A stretch of DNA of 64,000 bases from Schizochytrium sp. TIO01. Its lineage: Eukaryota; Sar; Bigyra; Thraustochytrida; Thraustochytriidae. The number at the start of each line of letters is the position of its first letter. Position 1 is the stretch's first letter. The DNA lies in assembly GCA_004764695.1 (NCBI GenBank), contig SMSO01000004.1, positions 2,197,501-2,261,500 on the forward strand, written 5' to 3'. The notes under the pieces were generated by a model. It was not told the DNA's origin and did not search any database. It saw nothing but the letters and a program-made list of their open reading frames with translations. Below are positions 23,080-33,459 of the stretch, piece after piece. A program made the translations under genes and the position numbers.

Positions 23080-24426
23080 ATGTCTTCACCGTTTGAACGT
23101 GGTAGACGGCGTGCAGATCAACGGCAGAAACAAGCGCGAGAAGTTTTCGCAAAGCAGCTGACCAGCCATGTTGATGTAGAGACCCTGTTGTTAGACAAAT
23201 TAATGCAAAAAACTCGTGGTGGTTCTACAGGTATCTTGCAGCAGTTTCGCAAACTTGATATGGGCGATAATAGCGACTCCGAAATCTCTTTCCCGAACTT
23301 TAAAGAATGCCTGAAAAGGTTTGGGCTCGAGGACATTAGCGAAGAGGATGCTCGTAAGCTCTTTGAGAAGTATGACTCAGATTCAAGCGGAGGTATCAGC
23401 TTACAAGAGTTTGCAAATAATGTAATCAAAGCGACACAAATGCATTCAAATATTGGTTTGTCTGCAACAGATCTCCAGGAGGCTAGTCGAGCACGCGATC
23501 GAGCGCGAATTATGAAGCAAACTGCCATGAGAACAAGCTGGAAGACAGTCAGTGTTGATGCCGAACGTCTTCTTCAACAAAAAATCGAGGAGAGGCTGAA
23601 AGGTGGACCGCACTCATTGCGTCTTGCATTCCGTAAATTCAACAACGACCGGAAAGGAGACAGTGCTATTTCTTTTGAAGAGTTCGGGAGCACGCTTGCT
23701 CGCATGGGTCTTGAAGGTCTCTCCGAAAAGGACTTGCGTATACTATTTCAGCGATTTGATGACGATGGAAATGGTACCATTGAATATTCAGAATTTGTAG
23801 AGTTCGTTCTGAAGAGCAATGCAAAACAAAATGGATTAGCATTTGGTCACATGACTGCAGACAAACAAGCGCAGCGTCTGCGTCAAAAGGCGCTTGAGAA
23901 GCAGCAACGACTTAGCAAGCTTCATTGGGATTATGCTGCTGAGCATGCTGATATTGAAACAATGGTGGTTGATAAAGTTCAACAGAAACTAAAGTCAGGT
24001 CCACACGCCTTGAGACGAGCTTTTGGTCTTTTTGATCACGAGCATGGTGATGCAGCCGAGATTTCTAGGGACGCGTTTCGCATGGGTTTGGAGTCACTTG
24101 GGTTTGTAGACATCCCTCCAAAGATAGTCAAACGTCTCTTTACAAAATACGATACTTCTGGTGATGGAATTATTTCTTTTGGAGAGTTTATTGCACAAAT
24201 GGAAAATCACACAAAAGTTGGGATGGGTACTCACCTTAACTGTTGCAAACATTGCTGCTGCCATCGTACCCCAGACAAGCACCGCCGTTCACATAAGAAG
24301 CGTCACGGCCATACGCAATCAGGGAAGCATTCGATCCGAAATTCTATGCATTCATCACGTTCAGAGTCAAGCATCTTGCCTCCTGTTACAGGTCGATCAA
24401 TAAACACTGCAGATAGGCTAAATTAA
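23080..24426 (+). CDS. Three-module EF-hand calcium-binding protein with Cys/His-rich tail
   Basis: A 448-residue soluble protein. The start is ATG 23,080; the frame is open five codons upstream only from a TTG. It is built of three copies of a module of about 130 residues. Each copy has a helix with a D-x-E...K pattern, a degenerate EF-hand, then a canonical EF-hand. The canonical loops are D99-E110, D227-E238 and D358-E369, with acidic residues and glycine in the expected places. The preceding partner loops (near 62-73, 189-200 and 320-331) lack key ligands. After the last EF-hand comes NCCKHCCCH at 387-395, then a K/R/H/S-rich tail. The cysteine cluster could be palmitoylated or bind metal. 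The architecture resembles calcyphosin-like or flagellar calcium sensors, but no close family was recognised. An AATAAA hexamer lies 41 nt past the stop (24,467-24,472). Confidence 0.85.
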   Translation: MSSPFERGRRRADQRQKQAREVFAKQLTSHVDVETLLLDKLMQKTRGGSTGILQQFRKLDMGDNSDSEISFPNFKECLKRFGLEDISEEDARKLFEKYDSDSSGGISLQEFANNVIKATQMHSNIGLSATDLQEASRARDRARIMKQTAMRTSWKTVSVDAERLLQQKIEERLKGGPHSLRLAFRKFNNDRKGDSAISFEEFGSTLARMGLEGLSEKDLRILFQRFDDDGNGTIEYSEFVEFVLKSNAKQNGLAFGHMTADKQAQRLRQKALEKQQRLSKLHWDYAAEHADIETMVVDKVQQKLKSGPHALRRAFGLFDHEHGDAAEISRDAFRMGLESLGFVDIPPKIVKRLFTKYDTSGDGIISFGEFIAQMENHTKVGMGTHLNCCKHCCCHRTPDKHRRSHKKRHGHTQSGKHSIRNSMHSSRSESSILPPVTGRSINTADRLN

Positions 24427-24819
24427 TAATTGATAAAAACAAGTTATTGTATTTTTTTTAACTTGAAATAAAGTGAGGTCAAACCTGACTTCTTCATAAA
24501 TGTCCATTTGTTGAAAACCACGGCTGTAATTTCGACACCAATTTCTCGCCCTGCTCGGTATACAAAGCCCAGTTTTGTTTCTGCCACAAAGAATATATCG
24601 CTCATGGACTACTCTGGTAGTATCGCAATTATGCAGGGTAAATATTTCCACTTATTAGTAGTATGGATGGTATGGGACTTCTATAGATACCGCTAGATAG
24701 GCCCATTGTATTAGAGTGCTTTATGGTTGGATTGTCAAAAGTAGTGAAGTCCAAACAAAACCCAGCGTGCTTGGCTCTTGCTTATCGTCTTCGTCGCCCT
24801 CGCCGTTACGAAGGTGGTA
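24427..24819. promoter_or_regulatory. EF-hand 3' end and WDR6-like promoter region
   Basis: A 393-bp interval between two + strand genes. It holds the AATAAA hexamer at 24,467-24,472 and the upstream region of the WDR6-like gene. Nothing else was recognised. Confidence 0.5.
24467..24472 (+). promoter_or_regulatory. Candidate polyadenylation hexamer, EF-hand gene
   Basis: AATAAA 41 nt after the stop codon of the EF-hand gene, preceded by a T-rich stretch. Confidence 0.45.
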
Positions 24820-27800
24820 ATGACTGCTGTACAGCAGACAATGACTCACCGACGCTCAGCTGCTCTTGTTCCCGTCACAGCTTTGACCTTTTGGGAGCGA
24901 CCATGCCAAGAGCAGAGCACCAGTGGTGCTGCTGCTAGTGGTGGTGGAGATGACTCCAAGAAGTTGCAGGTGCTTCTTTTAGCGGGCGCTGGCTCAGACG
25001 TACGAACTTATGAGCTCCAAAAAGCTGGGAATAGTGATTCTGGTGAGCACACTTGGCAACATGTGGCGTCACAAGCAATTCTGTAAGTTTTCCTCAAGGC
25101 AATGTAAACGGGCTGAAGTTTAGAGGCTAACAATACCGAATCAAAACAGACCAAGCGCCGTAGTTCACGGGATCAAGCCCGAACCGAAACAATCGCAAGA
25201 CTCTCGATGCATTGTGTTTGGTCATCGCCGTGCAAAAATCTGCACGTGGGACTCCACGCCAGGATCGAAGGGCCTCAAGTTGCAAGCGCAGTTCGAGGGG
25301 ATTGGAGATCTTGTGTGGGACGCGACATGGCTGAGTCAGAATAAAGTGGCAGTGGGTACCGCACAGGGATTTGTAGAGGTTTACACAGAGGCCGATGTCG
25401 GCAAACAATGGGTGCGCTCGCACCATGTGCTCTGCACCGCGCGCTGCATTTTGTATTCGTTGGCATTTTCACCATTGGTTGACGAAAACAAAATTACGTT
25501 GGCTTCTGGTACAGTTTTTGGTGAAATTATCCTCTGGGATGGCGCAAGCCAAGATGGGGAACCTGATCAAAGACTTGAAGGTCATCATGGTCCTGTGTTC
25601 CGTGTGAGCTGGAATGCCCAGGCAAACAAGCTCTGCAGTGTTGGTGATGACCGCACAGTGCGCATCTGGACGTCCGAAGCTGGTAAATTTGTCGAAACAT
25701 GGAAGTCATTTGGCCACAATGCACGAATTTGGGATTGCGTTTTTGTTCCTGCATTGGATGCGGTTGCTACGGTCGGTGAAGACCGCCAAGTTCGCGTGTG
25801 GGATGCGAAGAATGGTGACGCTTTAGCTATCTTTGAAGCCCACTTTGGTCGTCATATCTGGCGCTGCGCTTTACTATCTACTAACGGTGCGTGCGTACTT
25901 GCAACGGCAGGTGGCGACAGTGGACTTAAGGTATTTGACCTGTTGCGCGAAGTTCAATCTCGTAACCACATGCGCACACTTTTATGTAACGAGCAAGATA
26001 AGGCTACTAGTGAACCAGAAGAGGGGATCGAAGTTGCTCAGGGTTCCAAGCGCAAGCGTCGCAAGGGCGCCCAGGTTACAGTGACTCATATCTACCCCCT
26101 CCCTGTTACATCTGCCCAGGTCAATCCTTCACAACTTTTGGTCCTTGCCTCGACTGGCGCTATTTATAGTGTTAACGGTGCACAAACTATCCACATGGGA
26201 CAGCAGCAAAATAAGGAGAAAGAGGGCCACTGGGTAGCTCTTTATACACCTACTAGTGAGGAAGAACGCTACAAGCCATTCACTGTATATGTACAAGCTA
26301 ACGGGGATGTTTTTGTGGGAACACAACGCGGTCATATCATTCTTTTTAGAGATAGCACTGCCGCGTTTAATACGACTGGGGGGCTAGAACGAATTGGTAT
26401 GGCCTCTGCATTTACAGACCCGGTGGCCTCCGTAGCACAGGTTCTCCCGTGTGCTAACGGACGGACACTTGTGGGTACCCCTAGTGGTACAGGAAAGATC
26501 TCCGTATGGGACCTTGCCGTGGCGAAGGAAGAAAGTAGTTGTGTATCTCTTTCGCCTCGCTTTAATACGAATGCAGAAGCTGTCCAAGTCATGGTCTATA
26601 CGTGCATGCTTGAACTTCCAGAGCAACAGACAATTGTTCTAGGCGACTCTCGTGGTAGCTTGCACTGGTTTAATCTTGAACAAGAGGGTCATCATGTAGA
26701 AACCTTGTCGCGCGCTCATGGAGCTTGCAAGGTGGCATGTCTTAAGCTGCACGACGGTGCTCTCTTTAGTGGTGGTCACAATTGCACAATCATCAAATTT
26801 AACCCGCGGATTGAAAATGGAATTGTCGTTGGTCTTGACCCAATATGGGTGGTTCGATTGGCCCATGTCCTCGATCAGGTCAATGATATGACCTGGAGTA
26901 AGACTGGCGATCTTATTGCAGCCGGGTTTCAGTATACTGATTATGTCGTGTGGAATGTTTCTACTCACACACCTCTGCTCCGTGATCGTTGCGGAGGTTG
27001 GCGTCGCCCGGGTACCGTAGTTTTGGGTGCGGACCCATTCGGTGAGTGTGCTATGTTCTACAGCGAGTCTTCACAGGAGCACCGTGATCGCGGAGCAGAG
27101 CCTGACGAGATTGCAATCCACAGGGTTGGTCGTCAGGCATCCGCTTTGGGTCAACGTTTTGGAGCTGGCCATTCCTTGGGCGAAGTCTTCCATAGTCGCA
27201 GTACTTGGGTTTCTCAATGGCTGCCCGCTCCTTTTCAGAATTTCATGGTTGTTGGATGTGAAGATGGGCTATTGTCGCTTGTGAAGATGGAAAGCACTGT
27301 GCAGGCCGGTGAGCAGCCTGGTGCATCTACGTATGTCGGCCTTGGTGATGCGCAAATCAACTTGGAAAATGATTTACCTACAAACTCTTTGCAGTTGCAC
27401 GTCGTCGCACAAAGGCAAAGAGAACGTTCTGTTCGTTGCGCTTGTGTACTTCAAGGACTGGAAGGTTTTCCAGTTGTTTTTATAACAGGCAGCTCAAACC
27501 AGGTATTGCGTGCTTGGCATGTTGATCCACAAGCTGCCAAAGATGACGGGCTTGTGCTTCTTGCTGAAACACAACCTGTGGATGAAGTTGATGGTGATGG
27601 CGCGGAGGGCACTGATGGTGTAGCTGCTTCTCACCGTGTGTTAGGTCTTTTTGGGCATGATAATCTCATTGTTGTTGGTACTTCTACAGGTCAGTTGGTT
27701 TTGTATGAACTTAAACTCGATGCCGCCAATGTTGGAGAGGATGACATGCCGCCATTGAAGAGTCGCCTGGATGCTCGTGTCCCGATGCGTGGTCGATTCG

Positions 27801-28480
27801 TTCAACTCCAAGAGCTTGGTGGTGTTGTTCACATCAACGCAAGTGATGAAGACGCAGCTAGTACCATGGCAAAACCTGTGCGCTGTCTTTCTGGACACTA
27901 TGATGTCAAAACTGATACATTGTGGCTCTTTGTAGGCCGCACGAATGGTTTTGTGGAGATTTGGGCAGGAGCGCAAGGAGGCCGTGGCGAGTGGACAAAA
28001 CTCTTTGCTGAACGCCGACACTCAATGGGTGTAAATTGCATTAGTGTGGCAAGGTCGTCTTCCACGTCAACTATCATGATAATAGCTACTGGTGGAGATG
28101 ACCAAGGTATGAATGTAATGCAGTGGTGTCTCAGCACAGAACGTGAAGTAGGCCAGCGGCTCAATGTACTTGGAGCGGATGGATCTGCTCTGCGTGGAAT
28201 CCATACTGATGGCGAGCGTATTTGGGCATGTGGCTTGAACCAGCGTCTTCGTTGTTGGCGAATCCAAGATCTCAAACAAGATGAGACTACACATAATGAA
28301 GGAAAGGTTATTCAACTAATCCCGCATGATCTCACATCTTATGAGGCTGGTAATGCGAACCTCTTGCAGCTCGAGAATGAATCTCTTGTTGATATTGCTG
28401 ATGTGAACTGTCTGTCAGTTCAAGCTGACCGTGAAGACCCCTGTGTTGTTATTGGTGGCGTTGGTGTTCGCGTACTTTAA
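24820..28480 (+). CDS. WDR6: WDR6-like WD40 protein, tRNA 2'-O-methylation cofactor (two exons)
   Basis: Coding sequence joins 24,820-25,082 to 25,150-28,480, 1,197 residues against about 1,120 in human WDR6. Family members (yeast Rtt10/Trm734) partner the FTSJ1/Trm7 methyltransferase for 2'-O-methylation of tRNA wobble base 34. Exon 1 encodes LVPVTALTFWE and LLLAGAGSDV, matching the WDR6 N-terminus. After splicing, the chain continues VVHGIKPEP and CIVFGHRRAKICTW, again as in WDR6. Typical blocks follow: GHHGPVFRVSWN, SVGDDRTVRIW, FGHNARIWDCVF, TVGEDRQVRVW and GGDSGLKVFDL. More divergent WD repeats fill the rest, consistent with three propellers. A basic cluster KRKRRKG at about 388-394 is an insertion. 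A second in-frame ATG at 24,841 is an alternative start. Without the intron, exon 2 has no ATG near its 5' end and exon 1 meets a stop at 25,084. Confidence 0.92.
25083..25149 (+). other. Spliceosomal intron in the WDR6-like gene
   Basis: A 67-nt phase-2 intron: donor GTAAGT at 25,083, acceptor CAG ending at 25,149, and a CTAAC branch-like motif at 25,127-25,131, about 19 nt before the acceptor. Removing it joins two frames whose products are contiguous in WDR6 homologues. It is the only intron that could be demonstrated in this window. Confidence 0.88.
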
Positions 28481-30289
28481 AAAGTACAATATCACACGCG
28501 CATATATAACGTTTGGTTGTGAGATTTTTGGTATCTCCAGCGAAGGAATGCCGTCTTTTAGAGACCCCTAGAGGGGAGAAGCATCTTTAGAAAGCTGTTT
28601 TAGTTTTTTGTTTTTCAAGTAACCCCCCAAAATATATTCCAACAAAAGAACGGTTGGCATCAGTTGTAAAACATGATGGCCTTCGAAGAGATACGTTGTC
28701 CTATATTCCAGACTACCGTATTGTCTGTCAACACTGGTATTATTATCGATTCCGCGACTGACGAAGCGTTATTGAACGAATGGCCAAAGCAGCGCTTATT
28801 TTGCCGATCCTTTTCCATCAGGGATGGGAAGTATTTTGTAAAGGGTAGATACTATTTTATTAAGAAAACAGATATAGTATTCAGCGTCTTCAAACTCAAT
28901 TAATTGGCACTCTGGAATGGAAGGTGAGGCGAAACGGCAGAGTGTCATATGCAAGGATCCTTCACTCTCACTAGTTGGAGGTGATAAATTTGAAATGTTT
29001 TGGGCAATACCTCAAACCAAAGCAATCATCCATGAGGATGCTTTGCGTCTGCCTTCCAACTTGGGCTACAGCACCACCGTTTCGTGTGTCAATTTCGCAG
29101 GAGTCATCCAAAAAACGATCTCTACGTTAATAGGATAAATAAAATAGTAGAATTTTTTCTTCAAAATACTCGACTTTTTCCGCTTTGAACTACACTGACC
29201 TTTCTGTGTCAATTAGTGAGAAACATCATCATATACACACCTTCCAGAGCAACAGTTGCTAGAAACACTTTTGGTTGTGAATGATACTTGCATTTTCGGG
29301 ACAGTTATCATGGTGCAAGTACCAAAGTTGCCCAATATGTGGAATACCTTAACAAGAGCAAGATTGTGCAAAGTGTTGTACTACGAAGTGAATTTATTTT
29401 CCCACCACCAATGTGGCATTTTTTGAGTCAATCATCAATAAGTCTACAAGTTTATTCAAAACGTTAGTATATGGTTCATTCATGCTATAGGATAACCAAA
29501 CGTGGGCCGATAAATGTTCTGGTTTATTTGCTAAGGTATTGGTGGTTACCAAGCATAGACCCGGATTGGGACAATTCCGGAAAAGGGTGGTCAAAGATTT
29601 ATAATTATATATATTTTTTAAAAATTAAAAATTAAAAAGTTGAAGTCCTTTTTTTTTTCTTCAAGATCAGCATCAGTCCGCACGAGCAATACGTAGTAGA
29701 AGTGAGAAACAATACCCTCACAGAACCGACGCATGGGAATAATGAATCTAATCCTTATGACAGGGGTCAAGCTCGGCCTTTGTAATTTTCACTTTGCACT
29801 GTGTGATTTCTATACTTCTTTTCCGAACTTGGAAATGTCCCACGTTGAATTGTATGGTTACAAGTGACAGACGCCCGTGGCGACAAGTGGACAAAGATAG
29901 CCATCACGAGGTTGAATATGTCCGTCTATCACACATACGCTTAAGCAATAGTGGAGTGGGGATAGCAGTTGTAGTGAGGATGTTAATTTGTTTGCTGTCA
30001 CACTCATATGTGGCGTAAAAGATTATCGAATCTTCCTATATGAAGGCAAAAATGCTGTTCGTCAGGCAGACGGAGAAAGATAATAAGGACCTGACAATCT
30101 TAATGTATCGAGCGAGGATGATGATCGCTGAAACATCGGTCTCTACGATGTCCATCAAGAAATTATTTGAATTCGGAGTAGAGCTCATATTGATGGTATA
30201 AGAAGTCACAAACAGACATGAAGCAAAACCTCAAAGCATCACAAGCATAGCATTGATTGACTTACGCGATTGTGAAGAGAGCTTAAACT
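28481..30289. other. Intergenic region between WDR6-like and TLC-like genes
   Basis: About 1.8 kb, AT-rich. Two short ATG-initiated frames on the + strand (28,673-28,903 and 28,917-29,138) have no recognisable domain and no link to the neighbours, so they were not called. No repeat longer than a short AT run (about 29,607-29,640) was seen. Confidence 0.6.
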
Positions 30290-31672
30290 ATGACAACGGA
30301 GGTTTCGCCATCCAATGGTGCTTTGCACGATGCTACTCAATCCGCGCAAAGCAGGCCTCGCCTGATGCAGAGCGACGAGAGGAGTACTTTTATTGAGTAC
30401 GTAGAACTTCCATGGAGTGCGTTCCGTCAGTGTTTTACTGAAGGTAAACCAATTGGTGAGAGAAAGACGTCAATGATGTACGGTTTACTCGTTCTCTTTG
30501 TGCTTGTGCAATTCAACTTTTGGCTCGTTGAAGTTCCACGTCATGAAAATGACGTGATGCGTTCAGGGTTGAATGCTTCTGTACTTACTATGATCCTTTT
30601 GACACTCTACGTTTGCATTAACTTTGTAGATGCCTATCTTTCTTGTATTCCACGAGTTCAAGCATTTTCTATAGAAAAGCGTAAAAAGTTGTTGGTGCAT
30701 ACGGTCGAACTATTATGGGGCACTGTATTATTTGGTCTTCTACTCGGTGTCATCCTATATACCTATGCCACACAGCGCCCTAGTGGATGTTCATTGCATT
30801 TTATTACTTTGGATGAATATGTTTATCCTACTTTAGCTACGCGAACTGAAGGCCTCCCAGAATCCATTGATGGTTACACTATCGTAAATCCAGGAACCCA
30901 TGTGCTTACTCTATCTCTCGAAGAGACGTTAAAGCTCACTAATATGGACGAGGACTGCCTTTTTCAAAACTTATATTGGGCCGAATTGTGTGCTGGATTT
31001 CTGTTTTCCTTGTATGCATTTGAGCTTTTTTATCTGCTACAATATATTCGCGTCACTCTCATGATTCATCACCTTTTTACCTTTGGTGTATTTTATGCAT
31101 ATACTGCAGTCCCGCAAAGTACATTAACAGCAATATTGGCAATCCTTCAGTTTTTCTTTGCTGCGACTGAACAGCCAACTTTCATTGCATTGATACTATA
31201 CCGACTATCTGACAATAAACGATTGCACAGTCGGTGGTTTATGATTGGTGCTGTTTCTTTTCTTGTGACCAAACTTATCCCACTAATCATGACAATTGCA
31301 CTTATGGTAGCATACCGTAACGAACTGCCTTTAGCATTGATACCAATCTGGACTTTGTTGCTTTGTGTTGGAGGCTTTTCTCAAGGCTACTCGGCCTACG
31401 TTCAATTTTGTATTGCTCAGAGGTCTAGAAGGCAGCTGAATAACTCCAACGTCAATCGTGCATTCTCTACACATAGCTTGTCACGTGTCTCATCCAGTAG
31501 TATGGATGGTGGACATGATATGAACGGTATGCAGAAAGGACAGAGTTCGTTTGACTGCGAATCGGATCCTGCAGACCAAGACAGATATGATCCGCATTGC
31601 TATGAGAATCCTGATATTGCTTCTGAGATTCCCGCAACTTTTCGCGGTGAGAAAGTTATCGCTATTGCTTAA
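30290..31672 (+). CDS. Multi-pass membrane protein, TLC (TRAM/LAG1/CLN8)-like
   Basis: A 460-residue protein starting at ATG 30,290. An N-terminal soluble part of about 60 residues is followed by hydrophobic segments near 63-82, 96-116, 136-160, 229-252, 262-283, 284-302, 322-341 and 347-371, then a Ser/Asn/Asp-rich cytosolic-type tail. The segment from about 229, with FELFYLLQY, the histidine pair MIHHLFTFG at H260-H261, and the later ATEQPTF-LILYRL stretch, resembles the core of TLC-domain proteins such as TLCD4/TMEM56, which act on or sense membrane lipids. A loop of about 65 residues between segments 3 and 4 is probably lumenal. The match is short and function is uncertain. An AATAAA hexamer occurs only 7 nt after the stop (31,679-31,684). 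Confidence 0.7.
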   Translation: MTTEVSPSNGALHDATQSAQSRPRLMQSDERSTFIEYVELPWSAFRQCFTEGKPIGERKTSMMYGLLVLFVLVQFNFWLVEVPRHENDVMRSGLNASVLTMILLTLYVCINFVDAYLSCIPRVQAFSIEKRKKLLVHTVELLWGTVLFGLLLGVILYTYATQRPSGCSLHFITLDEYVYPTLATRTEGLPESIDGYTIVNPGTHVLTLSLEETLKLTNMDEDCLFQNLYWAELCAGFLFSLYAFELFYLLQYIRVTLMIHHLFTFGVFYAYTAVPQSTLTAILAILQFFFAATEQPTFIALILYRLSDNKRLHSRWFMIGAVSFLVTKLIPLIMTIALMVAYRNELPLALIPIWTLLLCVGGFSQGYSAYVQFCIAQRSRRQLNNSNVNRAFSTHSLSRVSSSSMDGGHDMNGMQKGQSSFDCESDPADQDRYDPHCYENPDIASEIPATFRGEKVIAIA

Positions 31673-33459
31673 GTAGTTAATAAAGTATTAGGTTTATGTT
31701 GCCTTTGGTAATAACTTGTGCATAAAAACTTGTTTTAATAGCTTTGATTGCTCGGTTTGTTCTTTCTTCAAAAACACTCCTTTGATAGGGAAATTTCTTT
31801 GCGATCAAAATATTCAGATTGATTCTTTGCCTATTGTTATTGTAAATCTTAAATTGCGATCTCTAGTGAGCAAAATATGTTAAGAATTAACTTAAAGAAG
31901 AAGAAGGCTTTCAAAAAGACCATTGACCAATACAGCTCTTGGAAGTTTTGTCTCCAATAATACATTACAGTTTTATTCCTCTCTTTATTTACGGTGATGT
32001 GTATCAGAAGAAGCTTTATTGTTGACCACGCTTGCTTGTGCTCTTTTTCTTTATCTACTGTTGAAGCAAAGTATTATATACTGGCTGTCGAGGTATCAAT
32101 CAATCGAGATTACCACTGCAGTAGTGCTGAGAGTCCCGATCGAAAGATCATGGAAGTAACGCATTAGAATCATTAGCACCTCGTTGATACAATTACATAC
32201 AGAAGCTTCAGACCTAGGGAAACAAGAGAAAAAAAACGGGCTACATATTTAGGTAATCATGCAATGGCTTGGCTAGAATTAATAGTCGAGGTAATAAATT
32301 AACCTGATATCTTTGCTTCTGTGTAGAGTAATACAGATAAAGCTTTCTCTTGGTTTCCTAATCATGTTATGAATTAGTCCATCTTGCTATCTACCTGCAA
32401 GGTCAGAAGATCACTACCTCTTATTGAAGTAAAATACAGCTACTGCCTAACCTCACCTCACGTAACCTTACCTAGCTCTCCTATCCTACACCTTCTGTCT
32501 ATTGGACTGACATAATACATTCATACTGCTTGTATCCAGACCCGAAACCCTAATAACTCATGTATCATCTCTTTCTCTTTCTCCTGAGTTCGCCATCCTT
32601 GTCAGACCACCTCTGTATGCTTCGCACCACAGGCTACTCTGCAATACTCTATAAGCTTATGTACAGGGTGCTCTTTACATGAGTGAAAATACACACGTGC
32701 AGCTTTTTGCGTCAGACAAGTATGACATGCTCACTCTTGAAGATGATCAAGAGCCTTGTGAAACGTCTAAGACCTCCCAAATATTCACAAACAAAATAAT
32801 ACAATCACCTCCTCCGTAAACTTTCTTCTAACTTTTCTAAGCAAAGTATTCGATACCTGATGCGAAGTTGTTTTTACAGAACTGATTATTCGAAGAATCT
32901 CTAAGGACCCTGAACTCTTCTTCTCTTCTATAGAGATCCAACTAAGATAAACATTAACAAAATCATTAGCACTTTTGTTGCAGTCTCTTCAGACTACTGA
33001 TTTGTACGGGTTCAAATTTTGAAAGTGATATTCTTGATTTCAATTGGAATAAAACAACTATTGAGAGACCGTGATTAATAATTCCATACTGGTGTAAGTC
33101 AAGTTACGATCTCGCTGTATTCTATTTTGTAAACTTGGGTTGATTCTTAAAACATTCTTAAAATATACAAGAAGGCATGCGGTTGGAAAGCTGACGTGGC
33201 TCAAATAATGAGGTCTTGAAGTCTATGGAAAAGTCTTCAAACGAGTTTGTTTGCAGCATCCGTTTGCTACAAATGAAAACGATATAGATCCAGGTGAAAA
33301 GCCATCCTATGAAGAGGAAGTCGGGCAACGTAACAGAAGGATGAAAGAGAAACGAAAAGCTAATAACTAAGTGACACGAAGAGATCTTTTGGACATACGA
33401 GTATATAAATTTAGCGGTAGGGTATGAAGGTTGTTTTGAAATGCAAAAGTAGAAGACAC
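31673..33459. other. Convergent intergenic region between TLC-like and aldolase genes
   Basis: About 1.8 kb between the 3' ends of two genes. AT-rich, without microsatellites of note and without open frames worth reporting. A stretch at about 32,430-32,500 is rich in CCT/ACCT words. No RNA gene was recognised. Confidence 0.6.
31679..31684 (+). promoter_or_regulatory. Candidate polyadenylation hexamer, TLC-like gene
   Basis: AATAAA begins 7 nt after the stop codon, implying a very short 3' UTR if used. Confidence 0.4.
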
